Below, piece after piece: positions 51,348-59,536 of a stretch of 64,000 bases of DNA. Each line of letters begins with the position of its first letter. Within the stretch, counting starts at the first letter, position 1. Made by a program: the position numbers and the translations under genes. Under the pieces are notes generated by a model that was given only the letters and a program-made list of their open reading frames with translations, was not told where the DNA came from and did no database searches. Source of the DNA: Bin52 sp965213935 (lineage in GTDB: Bacteria > Pseudomonadota > Alphaproteobacteria > Thalassobaculales > Thalassobaculaceae); assembly GCA_965213935.1 (NCBI GenBank), contig CBDCAO010000012.1, forward strand, positions 186,001-250,000, written 5' to 3'.

Positions 51348-52374
51348 TCAAGAAAGGTCCGGTTCCCGAGGCCCGGGAGCGATTGTGCCGAGTGGAGAGC
51401 ATTCCGGGCGTGAATACCTGGCGCTTCTGGCGCATCCCTCGACAAGGTCGCGATCCGTGACAGGCTTCAGCCCGAGGCCGATACCCAGGAGGAGTCTGTC
51501 GAAGGAGGTCGCCCTGTGTCGCCTCCGGTTCCATCGGAACACGAACTCGTCCAGGTCTTTCTGGAAGTGCTTCCTGCGCAGGCCGTGGCAGACGCCCATG
51601 GCCCTTCGCTTCAGGTTCGAGAACACCCGATGGACCCACTCCAGGACCGTGTGCGCCTCCTGGTCACCGATCACCCTGGCCGCGTGCGGGTTCTCGGGCA
51701 GACCGGAGTATCCACTCCAGCCGTCGGTGACGACCTGCGCCCCGGGTTCGACGACGTCGGCGATGAAGCCCTGGAGCGAGGCCGCACTGTAATCGCTTCT
51801 CTCCTTCAACCGGATGCGGCGGGGCTTTCCATCCCCGGGAAAGCTCGACGGCGCCGGCCAGGAGCATCTTTCCCTCCGCGCTGCGGCCCTTTTTCGAGCG
51901 GCCTTGCGCTCCACGTCCCTCACGGAATGGCATCGACGCCTCGTCGACCTCCACACTCTCCTGAAGGACACTCCGATCCGGATCGATCATCGCCCGAGGC
52001 AGCTTCTGGAGAAGCAGCAAGGCCGACTTGTCGCTTCCGATGCCCAGCTGCGCCTGCAGCTGGAGCGCCGGGATCCCGTTGGAACGCGTGGCCACGATGT
52101 GGGTGGCGAGGAACCGCCGGGTCATCAGTGGAAGATGGGTGCGGCGCATCACGGTGCCCGCGGTCACCGAGATCTGGCGCCCGCAGTCCGCGCATTCCCG
52201 GCGGCATCGGTCCCCCTTGAGCCCCCGGCCTTTCGTCCCGCCACAGCCGGGGCAGACGAAGCCGTCGCCCCAACGAAGCTTCACGAGATGGCGGGCGCGG
52301 GCGTCCCCGTCCGGGAAGAGCGTCCCGAACCGCTGGAGCGACATCGGGCGGTCATGCCTGTACCGGCTGGGCAT
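51348..52374 (-). pseudogene. IS1595-family transposase, frameshifted
   Basis: Two frames together give a full-length IS1595-type transposase. The first has the zinc ribbon CPGCGG...CADCGRQ (RCRRECADCGRQISVTAGTV) and LQESVEVDEASMPFRE with the first catalytic Asp. Near 51840 it shifts by +1 into PRRIRLKERSDYSAASLQGF, GAQVVTDGWSGYSGL (second Asp) and HTVLEWVHRVFSNLKRRAMG, KDLDEFVFRWNRRRH. All three DDE-type regions survive, but the frameshift breaks the protein. No standard slippery heptamer is present, so programmed shifting is unlikely. Terminal repeats were not identified. Confidence 0.82.
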
Positions 52375-52980
52375 GGCGCGAACACAAGACAAACACGCCG
52401 CCAGGTCAACCCCTCCGAGACAAGATGTGGACCAACCTGTGGCAAAGGGACAAGGCTTTCCGGCAATAGGGACTGTCCTCGCGTGAGGCAGCGTGGGGGT
52501 CGCATCCCCGGGAAATGTGCTTGCGAAACAGTCTCCACGCCCGCGCCGGCCTCTTGCCGCCAGACGCCGCCTGCAGCCCGGGCCCCGTCCCGGTATTGAG
52601 GAACACCACAATCGACCTGATGACCCGTTCCCGGTCCATCGCTCGGCAACCCGCTGACCGGAGCAATCCACTATCCGTCGAGATGTCCGGTCGACCGAGA
52701 GGTTCCTGCTGCGTTTGCGGTCCGTTATGAGAGTGGACACGGTGCCTGACTGTCAGCGACCGAGGCGGAGCAGGCACCGTGAGCGGCTGACGGTAACCCG
52801 CCACTGCTTTTCGCATCGCTTCCCGGCACCATTCACGTCCTGGAGCGACGCGCACCGGGGACCGCGCCGGTGCCGCCGGTTGCACCGACAGCGCCTCCGG
52901 TGTGCCGTCCCGTCCGAGCTGTTGCCCGGTCCGGTTGGCGTGGCCAGAACCGCCGTTCGGTCCATGGCGCGGAGCCGGTG
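52375..52980. other. 606-base region without recognised genes
   Basis: It lies between the IS1595 relic and the end of the pepN operon. Open frames on both strands show no family match. The only structured element is the 11-base inverted repeat at 52738-52781. It is likely IS-flank or relic DNA. Confidence 0.4.
52738..52781. repeat. perfect 11-base inverted repeat
   Basis: CACGGTGCCTG (52738-52748) and CAGGCACCGTG (52771-52781) pair perfectly around a 22-base loop. It lies about 200 bases past the DUF2783 stop in that operon's direction. It lacks a T-run, so it may be a transposon end or a weak transcript-end structure. Confidence 0.55.
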
Positions 52981-53175
52981 CTAGAGCGTGCGCCGCGCGA
53001 GGGCGAGCGCGTCTTCCAGAACCGCGATGTCACCCACCTGGTTGGCGAGGATCAGGACAAGGCGGGCGTTGAGCCGGCGTCCGTCTTCATCCGACAGCCC
53101 CTCGTGCGCCTCGATCAGCATCTCATACCAGCGATCGGGATCATCGATGCGCGAAGCGCGTACCAGGTCGCTCAC
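52981..53175 (-). CDS. DUF2783 family protein
   Basis: A 64-residue protein with LVRASRIDDPDRWYEMLIEA, HEGLSDEDGRRLNARLVLIL and ANQVGDIAVLEDALALARR. DUF2783 is small and of unknown function; it commonly sits after a flavin-dependent aromatic hydroxylase, as here. GTG 53175 is chosen because it overlaps the hydroxylase stop as GTGA and has a GGGAGGGAGACAG ribosome site; an ATG at 53199 is in frame but further inside the upstream gene. Confidence 0.85.
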   Translation of the reverse strand: MSDLVRASRIDDPDRWYEMLIEAHEGLSDEDGRRLNARLVLILANQVGDIAVLEDALALARRTL

Positions 53176-54797
53176 TGTCCTGTCTCCCTCCCGGCGCATG
53201 CCCGTGCGAGTGCACGCGTGAGCGCGGTGGCGTCACACCCCTTCCGCCAGCGGGCGGCGACGTGCTGATCCGGTCTCAGCAGGTACATTGACCCGGGCAC
53301 GGCGGCCCAACGGCGGGCGGCGAGGCCGGCCGCTTCCGCCACCAGCACGTCTATCCGTGGCATCGCGCTGGCAAGGATCTCCTCGCACCCGTTCGGCTTC
53401 CCGGTTCCGTCGACATCGGTAAAGCACAGGAGCACGAACCGCCCACCGAGATGTTCGAGCAGCCAACCCGACTCCAGCGGGGCATCGATGGCCGGCGCGC
53501 CGGGAGCCGGCCCGAGACCGCCGAACGCGGGGTCATCCGGGATGTTGAGAGCCGAGGTGGCATAGCTGTGTGGCAGTGACAGCCGTCCGCTGTTGACCAG
53601 TGCACGCGCGAAGGGTTCGGTCCGGGCCAGCGAGAGCACCGCGTCACGCAGGTCGGCGCTCGCCTGGTTCTTCGGTGTCATGAAGTCGGTGCTGCGCGCG
53701 GCGTTCAGGATGTTTTCGTCGGCCGCCGGAACCCGCTCGTCATCGTAACTGTCGAGCAGGGAGGCGGGTGCGGCACCGGCCTCGACCAGTGCCAGCTTCC
53801 AGGCGAGGTTGTCGACGTCCTGGATGCCGCCGTTGCCGCCCCGGGCCCCGAACGGACTGACGACATGGGCGGCGTCACCGGCGAAGAACACGCGGCCGTG
53901 GCGGAACCGCTCCATCCGCCGGCACGAGAAGCTGTATACGCTGATCCACTCCAGTTCGAACCGGGTGCCGGGACCGACGACGCGCCGGATCCGTTCGGTC
54001 ACCCGTGCGGGCTCTCTTTCCCGTTCCGGGTCGGCATCGGGACCGAGTTGCAGGTCGATCCGGACCAGGTTGTCGGGCTGGCGGTGCAACAGGGCCGACT
54101 GGCCGGAATGGAAGGTCGGCTCGAAGTAGAACCGGCGTTCGAACGGAAACCCCGCCTCGACCCGGATGTCGGTGATCAGGAAACGCTCCTCGAAACTCCG
54201 CCCGGCGAGTTCGAGCCCCAGGGAACGCCGCACCGTACTGTGCACCCCGTCGCAGGCCAGCACGTACCGCGCCTCGATCTCGTACTCGCCGTCCGGCGTG
54301 CGAACCCGCAGCAGCGCATCGTCGCCATCCCGGTTGCACACGCCGGTGACCTCGTTGCGCCAGCGCACGTCGGCAAGCCCCAGCTCCTGCAGGCGCCGGA
54401 TCATGCAGGCCTCCGCGTGGTACTGCTGGAGGTTGATGAAGGCCGGCATACGATGTCCGGTCTCGGGCAGCAGGTCGAAGGCGTAAAGCTGCCGTTCGCC
54501 CCGGTAAACCCGCCCGGTCTGCCAGACAACCCCATGATCCAGCATGCTCCCGGCCGTTCCGGAGCGGTCCAGGATCTCGAGCGTGCGCTTCGACCAGCAG
54601 ATCGACCGGCTGCCGGTGGCAAGCCTGTCGCCCTTCTCGAGCAGCACCGTGCGTACCCCCAGACGGGCAAGGTCGAGTGCCGCGGCAAGCCCGACCGGCC
54701 CGGCGCCAACGATCACGATCGCGCACCGTTCCGGCCTGCCGGACCCGACGGCCGCGGGACGGCGATAGACGATCCGTGGCGCCGGCGCGATGCTCAT
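53172..54797 (-). CDS. FAD-dependent aromatic-ring hydroxylase (MhpA-like)
   Basis: A 541-residue class A flavoprotein monooxygenase. CAIVIVGAGPVGLAAALDLA is the FAD fold; LACDGVHSTVRRSLGL the DG motif; RVFFAGDAAHVVSPFGARGG the GD motif. A C-terminal thioredoxin-like domain (about 420-541) is of the MhpA/PheA type. It would hydroxylate an aromatic acid or phenol with NAD(P)H and oxygen; the substrate is unknown. It overlaps its neighbours by four bases on each side, within a five-gene operon. Confidence 0.9.
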   Translation of the reverse strand: MSIAPAPRIVYRRPAAVGSGRPERCAIVIVGAGPVGLAAALDLARLGVRTVLLEKGDRLATGSRSICWSKRTLEILDRSGTAGSMLDHGVVWQTGRVYRGERQLYAFDLLPETGHRMPAFINLQQYHAEACMIRRLQELGLADVRWRNEVTGVCNRDGDDALLRVRTPDGEYEIEARYVLACDGVHSTVRRSLGLELAGRSFEERFLITDIRVEAGFPFERRFYFEPTFHSGQSALLHRQPDNLVRIDLQLGPDADPEREREPARVTERIRRVVGPGTRFELEWISVYSFSCRRMERFRHGRVFFAGDAAHVVSPFGARGGNGGIQDVDNLAWKLALVEAGAAPASLLDSYDDERVPAADENILNAARSTDFMTPKNQASADLRDAVLSLARTEPFARALVNSGRLSLPHSYATSALNIPDDPAFGGLGPAPGAPAIDAPLESGWLLEHLGGRFVLLCFTDVDGTGKPNGCEEILASAMPRIDVLVAEAAGLAARRWAAVPGSMYLLRPDQHVAARWRKGCDATALTRALARACAGRETGQ

Positions 54798-55528
54798 CCC
54801 CGGTCCCGCCAGGTGCGAACGATGTCGCGGGGGTGGCAGAACCAGGGCAGACCCGGGCTCTCGGTCGCATGGGTCAGCCAGCGCCTGATGGCATCAAGGC
54901 AGCGCGGCTGGCCGGACAGGTGCGGCCTGAGCACCGGGCACATCACAAGAGAGCGGTGTGCCGACTGGCGCAGCTGCTCGTCGAAATGGTCCGAGAGCAT
55001 GGCGGCGAACTGGCGCGGGGTATGACGATGGACCTGCACCTGCTGCAGGTCATCAAGTTCCGGTGCAATCGGGACGCAGCCTATCCGGTGACCGTCGTTC
55101 GAGAGCCAGACCGGCTGATCGTCGCCGCAGGCCGCCAGCAGGTAGCGGTAGCCGGCGTCCAGAACGGATGCGAGGTCAACCTCGCCGCGCACCAGCAGGC
55201 CCCGGGGCATGGAGATCCCGAGATCACGGTAACGCTGATCCGGAACCGCGCCCACGGCAACGAACTCGTCGGCCCGGGCGGTGAACATCGCCGTCAGCCG
55301 CGGGTGGCGCGCCAGGATGCCGGGACCGGCGGCAACTGCTACCGGTATCTCGAAGGTGCGGAACATTTCCAGCAGCCGCCATGCCCCGACGCTCATCCCG
55401 TACCTCTCGGCGACCGGATCGTCCGCATCCAGCGCAAGGATCACCGCGACGGCAAGCCGACCGCCTCCCGGCCACAAGAAATCCGTGCGGTCGATGATCG
55501 GGTCCGCAACGGCAAGACCGGGCAGCAT
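54794..55528 (-). CDS. polysaccharide-deacetylase/PuuE-allantoinase-like protein lacking a metal histidine
   Basis: A 244-residue NodB-like barrel, closest in layout to PuuE-type allantoinase. AERYGMSVGAWRLLEMFRTF, EIPVAVAAGPGILARHPRL and RPHLSGQPRCLDAIRRWLTH are family-like, as are ACGDDQPVWLSNDGHRIGCV and FCHPRDIVRTWRD. The usual metal site GHG/GHT of active relatives is replaced by AVGAVPDQRYRDLGI, so one metal-binding His seems to be missing. ATG 55528 shares its A with the upstream stop (TGATG). It may act on a cyclic amide. Confidence 0.75.
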   Translation of the reverse strand: MLPGLAVADPIIDRTDFLWPGGGRLAVAVILALDADDPVAERYGMSVGAWRLLEMFRTFEIPVAVAAGPGILARHPRLTAMFTARADEFVAVGAVPDQRYRDLGISMPRGLLVRGEVDLASVLDAGYRYLLAACGDDQPVWLSNDGHRIGCVPIAPELDDLQQVQVHRHTPRQFAAMLSDHFDEQLRQSAHRSLVMCPVLRPHLSGQPRCLDAIRRWLTHATESPGLPWFCHPRDIVRTWRDRG

Positions 55529-56214
55529 CACGCCGTTCGACGTCTCGGTCCGGTGGTCTGGCCGAGCCGGACCGCGGCAAGCGCCGCGCACACCGCAACC
55601 TGCGTCGGGTCGATCACCGTGATGCCGAGCCGCTCCTCGAGTGGGGAACGGCAGGCGGCCATGCCGGCGCATCCCAGCACCAGCACATCGGCGCCGTGGT
55701 GATCGCGCAGGGTCTCGCCGACCTCGCCCAGGCGGGCCAGAGTGCGCGACGCGTCGGCCAGTTCCACCACCGACAGTCCGATCGGCAGGTCGGCCGCGAG
55801 CCGCGACTCGATCCCGAGCGACCTGATGTAGCGCAGGTGCCGCGGCACCGAGCCGGACAGGATGGCAAGGACACCGAACCTGTTGCCGAGCGAGAGTGCT
55901 GCAAGCATTCCGCTCTCGGCAATTCCGAACACCGGCCGGGTGGTAGCCTCGCGGGCCGCGTGCAGGCCCGGGTCCGAGAAACACGCGACGACAAACGCGC
56001 TCGCCCGTTGCTCGTGCTCCCTGACCATGCGCACCACGTCGCTCGCCACCCGGTCGACATGCTCCTGGGTCTCGACACCCGGCGGGCCGCCGGGATTGGT
56101 CAGGCTCTCGATCTCGGGACCGGCCGCCAGCCGCAACGGCTCAAGCGCCTGGTCCATGGCCCGCGTCACCTGCTCGGTACTGTTGGGGTTGATCACGATG
56201 ACAGGCCCGGTCAT
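55528..56214 (-). CDS. Asp/Glu/hydantoin racemase family protein
   Basis: A 228-residue two-domain protein of the Asp/Glu racemase superfamily, HyuE-like. VIVINPNSTEQVTRAMDQAL is the N-terminal family block, and the catalytic cysteines lie in FVVACFSDPGL (about Cys78) and VLVLGCAGMA (about Cys180). Members racemise hydantoins, or decarboxylate or isomerise small acids. It overlaps pepN by four bases upstream and the deacetylase-like gene by one base. hyuA and hyuB lie elsewhere in the window, about 40 kb away. Confidence 0.9.
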   Translation of the reverse strand: MTGPVIVINPNSTEQVTRAMDQALEPLRLAAGPEIESLTNPGGPPGVETQEHVDRVASDVVRMVREHEQRASAFVVACFSDPGLHAAREATTRPVFGIAESGMLAALSLGNRFGVLAILSGSVPRHLRYIRSLGIESRLAADLPIGLSVVELADASRTLARLGEVGETLRDHHGADVLVLGCAGMAACRSPLEERLGITVIDPTQVAVCAALAAVRLGQTTGPRRRTA

Positions 56215-58904
56215 GCCTTCTCTCCAGTCTCGGGTTCGAGAGCCTTGCCGACGATCTCGCCGACATCACCCGACAGGTTCCGGGTTGCCAGGATACGCAC
56301 GAGCTCGCGGCGCATGAGGCCCTGACGCACGGCATCGTGCCGCCGCCAGCGGACCAGGGGCATGACCAGGCGGGCAGCGACCCGGGGATTGAAACGGTCG
56401 ATCTCGAGCACCCTGTCGGTCAGGAACCGGTACCCGGCGCCGTCAACGGCGTGAAACCGCACCTGGTTGCCGGCCGCGAAACTGCCGATGAGGGAACGGA
56501 CCCGATCCGGGACCTTGGAATCAAATCCCGGATGAGACAACAGTCCGCGGACCACCTCGAGGGTATCCGGCAGACTCGAAGTCGCCTTGAGCGCGAACCA
56601 CTTGTCCAGTTCGAGTGGCCGTGCGCGCCAGCGGTCGTGGTACCGCGCGAGCGCCTCGGTTCGCTCGGCGCAATCGACGGTATTGAGCGCCTGCAGTGCC
56701 GCCATGGCCACGCTCATCGAGTGCGCTCCCGTGTACTGCCCGAAGGCAAGCCCGAGTGCGGACGCCCGTCGGGTCGCCACCAGGTAGTCGAGCACCACCG
56801 CCGAGAGCGCACGTGCGCCCATCGCGGCGCTCGACAGGTCGTCGGGCGACTGGCCCGACAGTGCGCGTGCGTGCACCGTGTGCAGGTCATCCCACAACGC
56901 GGTCCCGATCCCGGCCCGCAGACGTGTCCGGGCCGTGTGGATCGCGTCGACGTCAACAACCTCCATCTGGTTCGCGAGTTCGGTCTCGCCGGGCAGCCGG
57001 ACCAGTTCGGCCCTGAGCGCCGGCTCCAGCCGCTCGTCATGCAGGGCGGAGCGCACTGCCTCGATGAAGGCCGGGTCGTCTCCGGCTTGGTCCTGTTTGC
57101 GTGTCGCATCGAGGAGCACCGCGCTGGCGCTGCGCTGAATCGCGTCCCAGCGTACGAACGGATCGGTATCGTGGGCCGCAAGGTGAAGCAGGTCCGCGCC
57201 ATCGAGATCGAGATCCAGCTTCACCGGAGCCGAAAACCCCCGCAGCAAGGAGGGAACCGGCCGCTCCGCGACGCCCTCGAAGGTGAACACGTGCTCGGCA
57301 TCGCGGATTTCGAGTACCCGGTCGGTGGGCGCATCGTTTTGCGACTCTCCCGACAGCTGCAACGGAATCTCGTGTCCGGCACGGTCAAGCAGACCGATGC
57401 GCAGCGGAACCGGCATCGGCTCCTTGTCCGGTTGTCCGGGCGTCGCCGGAACCCGCTGCGTCACCCGCAGCGTCGCCCGCTGCCGTTGCCGGTCGTGCTC
57501 GAGGACCGCTGACAGCTCGGGTGTTCCGGCCTGACTGTACCACAGCTCCATGTCGCCAAGGTCGATGCCGTTCGCATCCGACATGGCGTTCACGAAGTCC
57601 TCGCAGGTGACCGCCTCGCCGTCGTGGCGCTCGAAGTAGAGATCCATGCCCTTCCGGAACCCCTCCTCACCAAGGCGGGTATGGAGCAGGCGCACCACCT
57701 CCGCCCCCTTTTCGTACACGGTCAGGGTGTAGAAGTTGTTGATCTCGATGTAGCTGTCGGGACGGACCGGGTGTGCGGTCGGACCGGCATCCTCCTGGAA
57801 CTGGTGCGCGCGCAGGAAGCGCGCATCCGCCACCCGCTTCACCCCGCGGGAATGCATGTCGGCGGTGAATTCCTGGTCCCGGAACACCGTCAGCCCTTCC
57901 TTCAGGCTGAGCTGGAACCAGTCCCGGCAGGTGACCCGGTTGCCGGTCCAGTTGTGGAAATACTCGTGCGCCACCACCTCCTCGATGCGCTGGAAATCGA
58001 CATCGGTGGCACTGTCACGGTCTGCCAGCACCAGCTTGCTGTTGAAGACATTCAGGCCCTTGTTCTCCATCGCTCCCATGTTGAAGTGGCTGACCGCCAC
58101 GATCATGAAGAGATCGAGATCGTACTCGAGGCCGAAGCGCTCCTCGTCCCAGGTCATCGCCGATTTCAGTGCCCGCATCGCGTGATCGCACCGGGTCTCG
58201 TCACCGTGTTCGACATAGATGCGCAGGGCAACGTCACGTCCCGACCGGGTGACATGGCGATCCTCGACGCAGGCGAGGTCACCCGCCACCATCGCGAACA
58301 GGTAGGACGGTTTTGGCCAGGGGTCATGCCACGTGGCGCTGTGGCGGCCACCGGCAAGATCGCAGGTCTCGACCAGGTTGCCGTTCGACAGCAGGACCGG
58401 ATACCGGCCCCGGTCCGCCACGATGGTGGTCCGGTAGACCGACAGGATGTCGGGCCGGTCCGGAAACGGCGTGATCCGGCGGAAGCCCTCGGCCTCGCAC
58501 TGGGTGCAGTAGATGCCGTTCGACAGGTACAGGCCCTCGAGCACCGTGTTGTCGGCAGGTCGCGTCCGGCTCGTCACCACAAGGGTAAAGGTCTCCCCGA
58601 CACCGGCAACCTCGAACCCCGGATCATGTCGCGCGGGGACCGGCTGCTGCCGGCCGTCGAGCACCAGGTCGAGAACCTCGAGATCCAGCATGTCCAGGAC
58701 GAGGACATCATCGGCTCGCGCACCGTCCGCTGTCTGCGCGAGCGGATTGCGCCGGCCCGCAAGCGTGGCGGTGACCGTCGCCCACTCGTCGCAGAGGTCA
58801 ATGACGAGGTCGACGGTGTCAACGAGAAATCGCGGCGGGCGATACTCCCCGAGCCGCTTCGGTTCCGCCGGTTCTTCGGAACCTGGTGTGGAAACCGCGG
58901 TCAT
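56211..58904 (-). CDS. pepN: aminopeptidase N
   Basis: An 897-residue M1 zinc metallopeptidase that removes N-terminal residues from peptides. The exopeptidase motif GAMENKG (277-283) and zinc site HEYFHNW (His313, His317) with Glu336 in LKEGLT are present. The N-terminal domain starts at EYRPPRFLVDTVDLVIDLCD and the C-terminal helical domain ends at LVRILATRNLSGDVGEIVGK. Length fits the gamma/alpha-proteobacterial PepN. It heads a five-gene operon with overlaps at every junction, an unusual neighbourhood for a housekeeping peptidase. Confidence 0.96.
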   Translation of the reverse strand: MTAVSTPGSEEPAEPKRLGEYRPPRFLVDTVDLVIDLCDEWATVTATLAGRRNPLAQTADGARADDVLVLDMLDLEVLDLVLDGRQQPVPARHDPGFEVAGVGETFTLVVTSRTRPADNTVLEGLYLSNGIYCTQCEAEGFRRITPFPDRPDILSVYRTTIVADRGRYPVLLSNGNLVETCDLAGGRHSATWHDPWPKPSYLFAMVAGDLACVEDRHVTRSGRDVALRIYVEHGDETRCDHAMRALKSAMTWDEERFGLEYDLDLFMIVAVSHFNMGAMENKGLNVFNSKLVLADRDSATDVDFQRIEEVVAHEYFHNWTGNRVTCRDWFQLSLKEGLTVFRDQEFTADMHSRGVKRVADARFLRAHQFQEDAGPTAHPVRPDSYIEINNFYTLTVYEKGAEVVRLLHTRLGEEGFRKGMDLYFERHDGEAVTCEDFVNAMSDANGIDLGDMELWYSQAGTPELSAVLEHDRQRQRATLRVTQRVPATPGQPDKEPMPVPLRIGLLDRAGHEIPLQLSGESQNDAPTDRVLEIRDAEHVFTFEGVAERPVPSLLRGFSAPVKLDLDLDGADLLHLAAHDTDPFVRWDAIQRSASAVLLDATRKQDQAGDDPAFIEAVRSALHDERLEPALRAELVRLPGETELANQMEVVDVDAIHTARTRLRAGIGTALWDDLHTVHARALSGQSPDDLSSAAMGARALSAVVLDYLVATRRASALGLAFGQYTGAHSMSVAMAALQALNTVDCAERTEALARYHDRWRARPLELDKWFALKATSSLPDTLEVVRGLLSHPGFDSKVPDRVRSLIGSFAAGNQVRFHAVDGAGYRFLTDRVLEIDRFNPRVAARLVMPLVRWRRHDAVRQGLMRRELVRILATRNLSGDVGEIVGKALEPETGEKA

Positions 58905-59037
58905 GGCACCCGTTCCGGCCCCCGGTGATCCTGGATGGCCGAAGCTGGCAGGTGACCGGCCGGACTGTCAACATCATGGACCGGTTGGTACGGCGCCGGG
59001 GTCCGATCGCCGGCCCGGCGCACGCCGCATTGGGCCG

Positions 59038-59424
59038 TCAGGCGCTCGAGCTGCGCAGCGGTTGGACGTTGTATGCCTGCTCGCAGTGTTCCTCGCAGTA
59101 CGGGCGGCCGTCGCTCACCGGTGCTCCACAGAACCTGAACTCGGGATTCTGCGGATCGCCGATCGGCCAGCAACACCGCGTTCGCGCCCACTGCGCCGCA
59201 ACCTCCTGCAGGGCGCGACGCCGTCCGGCAACGGCCGGTGGCGCCACTTCGGGGATGGGAGAGCGCCGTCGCGGCAACCCCAGGCGCTGTGCCTTGCCGA
59301 CAACGGCGTTGCGGCTCACGCCAAGCACCCGACCGATCTGGGTAACCGACACACCCTTGGCCCAGAGTTCCCTGAGCCTGACCAACCGATCCTCGTTCCA
59401 CGTGCCGGATGGTTGTTCGGACAT
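59038..59424 (-). CDS. gcrA: GcrA-family cell-cycle regulator
   Basis: A 128-residue regulator known from alphaproteobacteria, where GcrA binds RNA polymerase sigma-70 and methylated GANTC sites to time cell-cycle genes. The N-terminal helix-turn-helix WNEDRLVRLRELWAKGVSVT and IGRVLGVSRNAVVGKAQRLG, and the C-terminal cysteine-rich CWPIGDPQNPEFRFCGAPVS with PYCEEHCEQAYN are the two conserved ends. The linker is shorter than in the Caulobacter protein (about 173 residues). ATG 59424 has a strong GGGAGGAG ribosome site that contains a GANTC word. Confidence 0.93.
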   Translation of the reverse strand: MSEQPSGTWNEDRLVRLRELWAKGVSVTQIGRVLGVSRNAVVGKAQRLGLPRRRSPIPEVAPPAVAGRRRALQEVAAQWARTRCCWPIGDPQNPEFRFCGAPVSDGRPYCEEHCEQAYNVQPLRSSSA

Positions 59425-59425
59425 T

Positions 59426-59466
59426 GACTCCTCCCGAGCTACCAGGACGCCCCTACATTTTGTAGG
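59426..59466 (-). promoter_or_regulatory. GANTC site and small palindrome upstream of gcrA
   Basis: GACTC (59426-59430), a CcrM methylation site type, lies between the Shine-Dalgarno and the start codon. A perfect inverted repeat CCTACA-TTT-TGTAGG lies at 59452-59466, 28 bases upstream of the start. Both are seen directly; regulatory roles are inferred. Confidence 0.35.
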
Positions 59467-59536
59467 TGCGCATTCAAAGGTTACCCGGTGTTGATTGAGC
59501 ACCGCAACAAAAATCACCCTGCCGCGGCAGGTGGCG

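Noticed and set aside
51838..51860. programmed frameshift in the IS1595 transposase
   Set aside because: The switch point has no canonical slippery heptamer in the zero frame, and the family is normally a single frame.
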